A stretch of 64,000 nucleotides of DNA from Nectonema munidae (Eukaryota; Nematomorpha; Nectonematoida; Nectonematidae): positions 641,887 to 705,886 of the forward strand of contig JAUIRK010000905.1 of the NCBI GenBank assembly GCA_030549495.1. The letters run 5' to 3'. The notes below the pieces were generated by a model. It was not told the origin of the DNA and did no database searches. It saw only the letters and a program-made list of their open reading frames with translations. The position numbers and the translations under genes were made by a program. Positions 14,001-23,000 of the stretch are shown here, in pieces. Every line of letters starts with the position of its first letter. The stretch's first letter is position 1.

Positions 14001-17000
14001 GAAAGAACTTAATTGGAAAAAAACTAGATCATGCAGCAAAAAAAGAACATAATTTTTGGAATCTGCAATGAAAATGACTTATAAATGAAGTTTTTATTAC
14101 TTAATTATATGTTACTTTAGTTATAATTTTTTAGTTTATAGTGATTCAAATTTTTTTGTCAGCCGTTGCAAAAAAGTCAAATTTGTCATAAAATAAACTG
14201 GTCAATTTTGATTATTTCCTAATAAAATTTTAGAATAATGGTTAAAAACAAGCATCATTATGATGATGCTACTGTACAGTCGTTTCCTGAATACTCACAA
14301 AATTCCGTTTTTTGTTATTATTTTCTTATATTTTTTGATATCTTTTGATTTTGATTTGTTCTTTTTTTCGAACATGAAATTCAACTATATTTGTATTTCA
14401 AATTAGTTTCTCACTTGAATGATCATTTTAGCGGTCATATGGCCCAGTGACGGATCTAGAGGGGGGGGGGGTTTAAAATAAAACTTGTATTAAAATTTAA
14501 TTTGAACTTTTAAATTTCAATCATACGTTTTTTAGTTCGTTTTTCGCATACTTCAACTCTAAAAAATACTTTTAAAACCTCTCATTATAATCATATACAT
14601 ATTTCTTTTTGAGATAAACTTCTATCTGTTTTAAATTAAGAAACAAATAACAAATTTTTTTATTGTTATCGATGTACGAATAGTTAGATTAAAATGGTAA
14701 ATTATTGTGCAATAGTTTCTTTTTTAAATTATTTTATCAGGTGAGTTTCTTGTTTTAAAATATTTTTTATTCATATACAAAATTATAAATTACTTTGTAT
14801 CCCAGATGGTCTAGTGGTTAGGATTCCGCGCTCTCACCGCGGTGGCCCGGGTTCGATTCCCGGTCTGGGAATTTTTTTCACGTTTTATTTTTTTAGTGCA
14901 CATGGTGGTGAATTATTTGATCAAATGACTTATGAAGATGAAGAAAAGTTTTCAGAACAAGATGCTATTTTACTTTTGAAGCAAGTTTTAGATGCACTAA
15001 AGTTTATGCACGAAAACAATATAGCTCATTTAGACATCAAAGTAAGTTTTTTCCCATTTTTTTTAATCCATATTTAAATATCAACTTCTTATTTCGATAC
15101 TGTTAGTGATCATCCCTCTTTTAATTATTCTGCAAAGTAATTGTTTTTTTTAATTTTATTTTTTCCACTATTGAAATGCCATAGATAGGTCATAGGTGGT
15201 GGTTTGTAGTTTATCAAACATGTCCTTTTTTATTTTCTTAGATTCCTCATTCAAAAGTAAATTTCGTCTATCAACCTTACTTTGATCACGCTTCCTATAA
15301 AAATGTTGTTTATTTTCACAAATTCCATATAAATTTTATGCAAAACTTTGTTAAGAATAATTTTAAATGAAATCACCGGTAAGACTTTATAATTAGATTC
15401 ACTGATTATTGATTTAGTTTTTGGAAACCATTTTAGTTTAAATCGAGAATAATGAGATATTTTTGAAATCTTTTGGATCAGAAAAAGTGAAGGGATTTAT
15501 AACATAACCTAAATAAGAGAATAAATCAAAATCTTATATATAACGTTATTTGGATAATGAAATGAAAAAATACAAGATATTTCGTTAGTTACGACCTAAT
15601 AAGGGTGTAAAAAGCCATTTGTTTATAGTATATGTATTATTATATATGTGTGGACTGTGTATATACCATTTTTAGTTCTAAACGGTCTTTTTTAAATTCT
15701 AAAGTGTCTTTTTCAAATTCTAAAGTGTCTTTTTCAAATTCTAAAGTGTCTTTTTTAAATTCGAAAGTGTCTTTTTTAAATTTGAAAGTGTCTTTTTTAA
15801 TTTTACTTTTCTGAATAAGTTTTGAAGTTATGTTTCTTAATAAATGCGCTTAATATTATGTGCGATTGTCAGGTTCTGTAGACGTGTTGAAACTTGAAAG
15901 ATACACTGATAATTTTCTAATTCTCCGCCTCTATTTTAATTCGATGCAACTAGCAGTTCATTTATACACAAGTTTTTAACTCTTCAATTTTTGCCCTCTG
16001 CATAGATTTTTTATATTATAGTAACATAAAATTATAAATTTTTTTAGTTTGTATCGAAAGTTTCAACTAAGCAAAAAAGTGAATTTTAAAACTTAGTTTC
16101 GAAAAACGTTTTACATCCATTTTAATATCCATTATGAAAAAAATTGTTCACACAAACTTCTTTATCATTCCTGTAATTTAAAGCACTTTAGTATTTAAAA
16201 AAGACCGTTTAGAACTAAAAATGGTATATATGTATAATATAATACATCATTATTTTTATTCGCACTCTTGTTTAAATATTATACAATGTTTATTAACTAG
16301 CTAATCTACAAAGCAAATCAACTAGTTGACTAAATAACCAATTATCTAACTACTAGCTATCAAGCTAACTAATCAATTTTAAACGTATATTTAACTTATT
16401 CCATTCTTTGAATGATGACGTTGTCTGCCACGTTCGAAATGACTGAGAACTTTAATTTTAATTTTCGGCTCACTATATCGGGTTTCTTTCCTATTTTCGA
16501 TTGCAATTATTTTTAATCATGTATGTTTTGTAGCCTTCAAATATTCTCCTAAGCGACAGTCTTCCTCAAGGTCAAGTCAAACTTTGCGATTTTGGATTAT
16601 CTAAAAATTTGAAAGATAATGCGAATGTTAGAGAAATGTGTGGGACTCCCGATTATGCAGGCAATGCCATCTTTTTTTTCTTTTACTTTCTTTATACATA
16701 AATGCTTATGTCTGCGGCATTTAACGAATTTATACGTAGTTCAGCAAGTAAACAAACAACGAATCACATATATGAAAACATTCGAACTTTTCAAATAAGA
16801 AGGATACATTTTACATCGAAATATCATCAAAATAGTTGAGCTTTTTACGTATTAAATTATGATGATATAATTGCTAAATTATTTAACCCTCGCACTACCA
16901 GAGAGGGGCGCTTAGGCCCAGATTTTACTTCGAGTACTTAACAATACAAAAAATGAAAAATAAAAAAAATTAAAGTTAAGAAAAAAGATAACCATGTCAT

Positions 17001-20000
17001 TATCAGGTATCAAATCAGAATTTACAAAACAAATTTAATGGAAATTCGATTTTTTAAAATATATAACTTGAACGGTTTTATTGAGCCTATCAATAAATCT
17101 AATATTGTTTTTACATATTTAGGTATTAATGTAGATTGGACGCTAATTTTCATTACATTACCAGCCATTGGGAAACAGGGAGAATTTATGATTTCTCTGC
17201 GACCTTCACATCTAGAAGAAAATAATTCCTGAGAGTTATCCATAACAATTATTGAAGTGTTTAGAGCAGTCATGTCCAAATAATTATAAAATACGGCCAC
17301 TGGCCATCTACGTGTGCATCTGTAATAGGGTGGTCCTTAAAAAATATGAAAAAATTAAAAAAATTATTAGTACTTATAGGTTATCTTTATAGGTAGCTTA
17401 AAAAATAAGGTTAGCTTTGTTATCTCGACACCGTTGTAGAAATTGGAGGCGCAATAATTTGAAATATAAATCTCGGTTATGTTTGGGAACTTGAAGTCCC
17501 ATTTGCCAGATTTGCTTGGGTCAAAAATTTTGATTGCCCAATTCCTCGGTATCTCAAAACTTGATCATCAACGGTAACCTACTCCTTAGGAGTCCAATTT
17601 CTCAAAAAAAACAAAAACTATTTTTGTATTTGTCAAATTATTTTAAATACATTGATGCCTATTTGGGTATCCGTGGCGCTCAACGAATATGTATGCATGT
17701 GCGTGTTTATGTGTCAGCGTGAGGGTGTCTTTGTTTGCGTTTATCTGTGTTTCCATGTTTGTATGTGTGTTTTATCTGTGCTTCCTTTATGTGTGTAGTA
17801 TTTGTGTCCGTGTCTGTCTTGCCGTGTGTCTGTGCTTGTAAGTAACCGCGTGTGTATGTTTGTGTTTATCAATTTAAGAATAAAATGGATTAACTAAGAA
17901 GATTGAATGTTTAGTTACAATAGTATATATTGAATCGAATAGTATATTAGAATTTATTTTTAAAATTCTGCATATTTATTTAAATATTTTATTAAATTTT
18001 AAATACTTCATTTACTAAATAAAAAGACATTTTTTTTATATTTATATTTAAAGTGGTCTCCAAAAATATTAAAAAAATATATTAAAACGCTCCCTCTCCA
18101 TAATTTGAGACCCAATTCGGTCTGTGCATGGAGGCTGTGCCCAGGGTTGTCAAGGCAATTTTGCCCTAGCCCAATAAAACTCAGGTAGTTTTTTTTTTTG
18201 ACTAAAACCCTCTTCATAAAACATGACACGAGTTTCTCTAATTCTTTGAAAAAATCAAAAAAAAAATTAAAAACAATATAAAAAAATTCTTTGGCAGAAT
18301 TCAATAAAAAATGATCCAGCAAAATGGTTGAAATTTGGCGTAAATTATTATTAAATACTCCCTGCTCAATTACTGATCTTGAGGGAATTTTTTCCAAATT
18401 CTCACACACTGGAACAGGTCTAAAAACCGTCTTTCAACAGAGAAACCAATAAACTGGTGAAAATACTCCATTTTTAAATTTTGATTAAAATAATTGTTCA
18501 ATAAATTTATTCAATACTTTTTTCAAACTTTAACAATATCTTAACATTTTTTTGTTGAAAATCTCTTTGTAGCATTTTGTATATAAACATTAAACATATA
18601 AATAAAAAATTTTGACATTGAAATCAAATATCCTTTCATAACTTTTTATTATCACTATAAATTATAGCCTAATTTAAACGCCGGTTTTTTCTAACCATGG
18701 CTGTGTCCTTCGCTTCTCTTTACAACTCGGATATGTCGGAATATTTTATAACAAGGGCAAATTTATTATTGTTACCAAACAATAATAAATAGAGTTTAAA
18801 TATTTCAAATTTAATTGGCAAATTTTTTTATCAAAGTTATATAAGATCATATTTACAAAATGTTTTAACCTATATTTGATATAAATAATTTTTGAAAGCA
18901 TAAATGTAGTTATATATTATTTAGAAAATTAACTTATCAAAAGGCAAACTTAGCCACAGATACACTTATACACCTACACACATATTTTATTCAACTACCA
19001 CACAAATATAGAAAAATTATTTTTTAAGTATAGTATTATTTGCTTGATATCACATTCATTAATGTGCAGTCACATCTTTAACTTGAAGATGATGTTATTT
19101 ATTCGAATGCCTTAATTTAATTTTCATATATTTTTCTAGCTCCGGAAGTACTGAATTATAACGACATTTCTCTGAAAACGGATATGTGGAGTCTTGGTGT
19201 GCTGACATACGTTATGCTTTCGGGATATTCGCCATTCACCGGCGAAAATGTCACGGAAACGTATGTAAACATTACAATGGGGAATGTTGACTTTCCTGAA
19301 GATATTTTCTGTGATGTGTCACCTCTTGCCACCGACTTCATCTCCAAGTTACTAGTTAGCAATCCAAAGTATCTTTTTGTTTATTTTATATATACATAAT
19401 TTATTTTACACAAAAACACACTTTTAAAATCTATTAATTAAATGAATAAAATGTTACAATATCAGAAAATCGGTTACTCATAATCTAGATTCTAGAACAT
19501 GAATATCAACCATATTTCAAAGCAAAAACAAATAACTAGCTGAAATTTTGATGAAATAATTTTATTGAATTTTGTTTTTTATTTCTTCTGAAGTAGGGAT
19601 GTGACTTGTTTCAAATAAATTTTTTACAAATAATAGCTTTCAGAATTATATATCTTTTTTTAATTTTATTTATTAGACATGATTGTCTTCTGAGTAGATT
19701 TTCGATATTAGTTTTCTTGTTTTAGGGTTAAGTCTTAGAATGAATATTTAAAATCTTTTTTTTCATTAACGTCCACTTCTTTGTTATAGTAATGCACATT
19801 TGAGCTATATTTGATCAGAGGCAGTAATGTAGCCACATTTGAATAAGAGAGTTCATTTTTGAGCAAGGCGAATTTTTTTAATAACACATAACTATATAAG
19901 AACTCTATAATTAAGCCTAAGATGTGTATACCTATTAATTACTGTAACCAAGCCCGTCGATAGGGGGAATAATTTCATTTCCATGTAATTTTTAGCGTAT

Positions 20001-23000
20001 AACTTAGGGAATGGAATATCTAATTTATATAAATTTAAAGTTTGTAGAATATTTCTTCCAAAAATTTTAACCTTCAATTTCTATTTAAAATAGCCAAATT
20101 TAAATTTACGGCTACATACCTGTCAATTCATAGCCACATGTCCAAAATAAATTTTCAAAAAATTTACTTTACTGATTGAATATTTGTGTAGGTAAAAAAT
20201 GAAAATTATATAGAAGGGTTTTTTCCCTTTCTGTGTTATAAATCAAACTTGGTAACATTTCGTTGCTAAAAATTTTAAAATTTAATTTTACGCAACAATG
20301 CATTTCAGTACAGAGTATGCACCTAACCAATTCCTTTCGTATGAACGAGACTTGTTGACAATTAGTAGGATGAGAGGAGAATAAATATCTTTTAGCTGCT
20401 AGTAAATATTGGATCGGATAGTGGGGTTGTCAAATAATCTGCTGTCGGATAAATGAGGTCTGACTGCATTACAAATGAGTTTCTCTAATACAACCCTTTC
20501 CATATGGTCTTTAGTAGACAAAGACCTTTTTAACACTACGAACACCAAATAAAAAATTGACTCAACCAAAAATTCAGCTCCCTAAAGATTTATAAGAGAT
20601 CATTTTTATTCATGGCATAAAACCTTCACTTGGTTAGAGTATATCATATCTATCTAGCTATAGACTGTGAGCATCCGTTTCAATAGTTGGTAAATGGCAA
20701 TAAGGAGGGATAAAGACTTAATTATATCCAATGAATAGTGGATCTATCTTATGAATGATTTTGTTCTTTTGCTGAGCTTAAGTTCACAAACTTTCTAACA
20801 ATTTTCGGTGTAACGGTCTAACTTTAATTTTTTGATAACTTAGAGTCTCATTTAAAAAAATAAATAAACATATAAACTACTGTACTAAAAAAGTGACACA
20901 ATTGTTTATTCTAAAATTGTCTGAACAATCCAAATCTCAATGGGATGGATGCATCTGCTTTCTCTAAACCAGTTTCTCTAAATTTGGCTGTTTTGGCCAA
21001 TGCAACCCTCATGTCATTACACACTTCCAAACTGTTTCGGGATTTGGTTTAAATTGCAAGTAGCATGGAAAATGCACCTTCTCGATCATTAATCAAATCA
21101 ATAAACTGTTCTTGAATTAAGAAATCTTCTGAGGCCAGATTACTAATCGAGATTATAAACGAGTTTTTGATAAATTTATATTATTTTTCAAATGTTTGTA
21201 CATTAAGATAATAAAGAGAAATTTATTGGCTTGATTACACTGTTTTTTATGGCCTCCAGGACATTTTATCCCAGCTTCAGTTTAAAGGCTGTTATTTTTT
21301 TATTAAAATGGAGTACTTCTGATCTATTTTCTTTGCAACGCAAGGTTAAAGGAAATCATATATTCGAATATGTTCACTAAAAATGATAGGAATATACAAA
21401 AACGAATTAGAAAATTCTACATGCATCTCTAGTTTGCCTTCAAGAAATTGCTAGATTTTTTCCCATAGTATCGCTTGGAAAATTTTCCTTTGGAATGCCA
21501 CCTCACCTTTGAGTGCAGCGAGAGTCTTTCAAATCTGAAAACAAACAAGAGTTAAAGCATTTGCTTTAATGAAATACACTATTTTAATAACATCATTGAA
21601 AACATTTTTCAACTCAGTTTTATGGCTCGACGCATTGGGTACCAATAACATCTGGAGATTTTTGCTTAGCCAGATTCCGACTTAATACCATGTATTGTAA
21701 AAATTGTATCACTTTGCCAGATGTTTCTCTTACAGTTATTGCTGAGTTTTGCAAAATTGTCTACCAGGTTCTTTTCATATACATATTGTACGTAAACCCA
21801 AAGCTGGGACAAGTTTGCAGCATCCATCGTTTCATCAATCTGAGCAAAAAAGTTAAATCGAATTCCGAATCAATAAAACCAAGTCTGACATGTTATCAGA
21901 CATCTCTCCTATTAGCTTCTTCTAATGGTATCGTTTAACAGGAAGATATGTTTCAACTTTATAACTCCAGAACTTCTTAGCACATTCAATATTAACTGTT
22001 TTCCTATGTTGTGGGACTTTTTGACAACAGATATTTTTCCGAAACTTTTCAAACCATAATTAATATTTTGCAAAAACATTCCTATGTTAATTATCAAACA
22101 TGAGTTTGTGCAATCCTTCAACAATTAGTTTTGTTTATCGAACTCGAGTGCAAGCTTCACTTGACGGGCTTTAGAAAAATGGATGCTAACACAAAGGACA
22201 ATTATGTTCCTCTTCTCCACCAGACGTTAATGCAGTAAAATCACATTTCAAGCATGAGTCGTCATATTACATTTTTTAGCCATTAAGAAAAATGCAATAT
22301 AAAAGCAATAATAGAAAAAATAGTTGTCAATTCAAAGACTAGCTTATTTGTTCTTTTTAAATGTGACTTGCTGGCAAAAATGACAAATATGGGTGCAATA
22401 TTTTGCGAAAAACGATTCACTCAGTGTCCCCTTCTCGAACCCCATGGAACTTCTTCGTGGCAAACTTAAAATTTTGATAATCCAAAAGTTATAAGCAATA
22501 TAAAAACGAAGATTAATTTATAAAAAAACGGAAAACTAAAACTATTTTATAAAAATCTACAAATAAATTTAGGTTCTGATAGTAGAGTGGTTTTATAATT
22601 GTCTTGGAAATTGTTACAAATTAAAGGTGAAAATTTGTCAAAATTTAACAAGTTTTAGTTTAAAATTGCCAAATATAAAAAATATGCATCCCTCATCTGC
22701 TAATTAATGGTAATGAAGCCCATGGAATATAAAAACAATAAAATGGTATTTCTCAAGTACTTATGATATAAGTAATGTATTCTGAAAGCCCATAAAAATG
22801 CTTTAATTTGGTATATCGCATGATTCATTTTGTTGAGAAATGTGAAAGTTATAAGCCTTTTAATATTTGACTAAAATTTAAGCTAGCAACACTACAAATA
22901 AACTAAGCGTACACTAGCCCGATAAAATAAACCACACACGCGTGCTAAAGATGTGGTGAAGCGTATGCGAGATAAGAATTCACTGCGCTCACAAACGCGT

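Larger units (their letters stand above)
2096..14896 (+). other. DRAK intron, 12.8 kb, repeat-rich
   Basis: Holds an inverted-repeat element (6185-6687), three SINEs, two hAT-type MITEs, a Merlin transposase fossil, a tRNA-Glu gene and a candidate recursive splice site. hAT-like terminal remnants without a clear partner lie near 7165-7240 (ends in a GACCCCTG-type terminus), 9474-9545 (starts CAGTGGTTCTCAA) and 14446-14475 (starts CAGTGACGG, then a G run). I see nothing identifiable in 2100-6180 or 10900-12700. Confidence 0.7.
16661..19139 (+). other. DRAK intron between exons c and d
   Basis: A GC-AG intron. It holds a piggyBac fossil (16883-17310), a TG-rich low-complexity stretch (17690-17860), and an unexplained 133-codon minus-strand frame (18008-18409). 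The rest is AT-rich without recognisable features. Confidence 0.75.

Noticed and set aside
14814-14896. Open frame extending upstream of DRAK exon b into the tRNA
   Set aside because: The frame starts inside the tRNA-Glu gene; homology to STK17 begins exactly at the acceptor at 14897.
15680-15800. Regular 22-bp repeats, superficially like a CRISPR array
   Set aside because: Units abut without spacers, the host is an animal, and the repeats form one arm of an inverted-repeat element.
17038-17232. 64-codon plus-strand frame
   Set aside because: Antisense shadow of the piggyBac C-terminal fragment on the minus strand.
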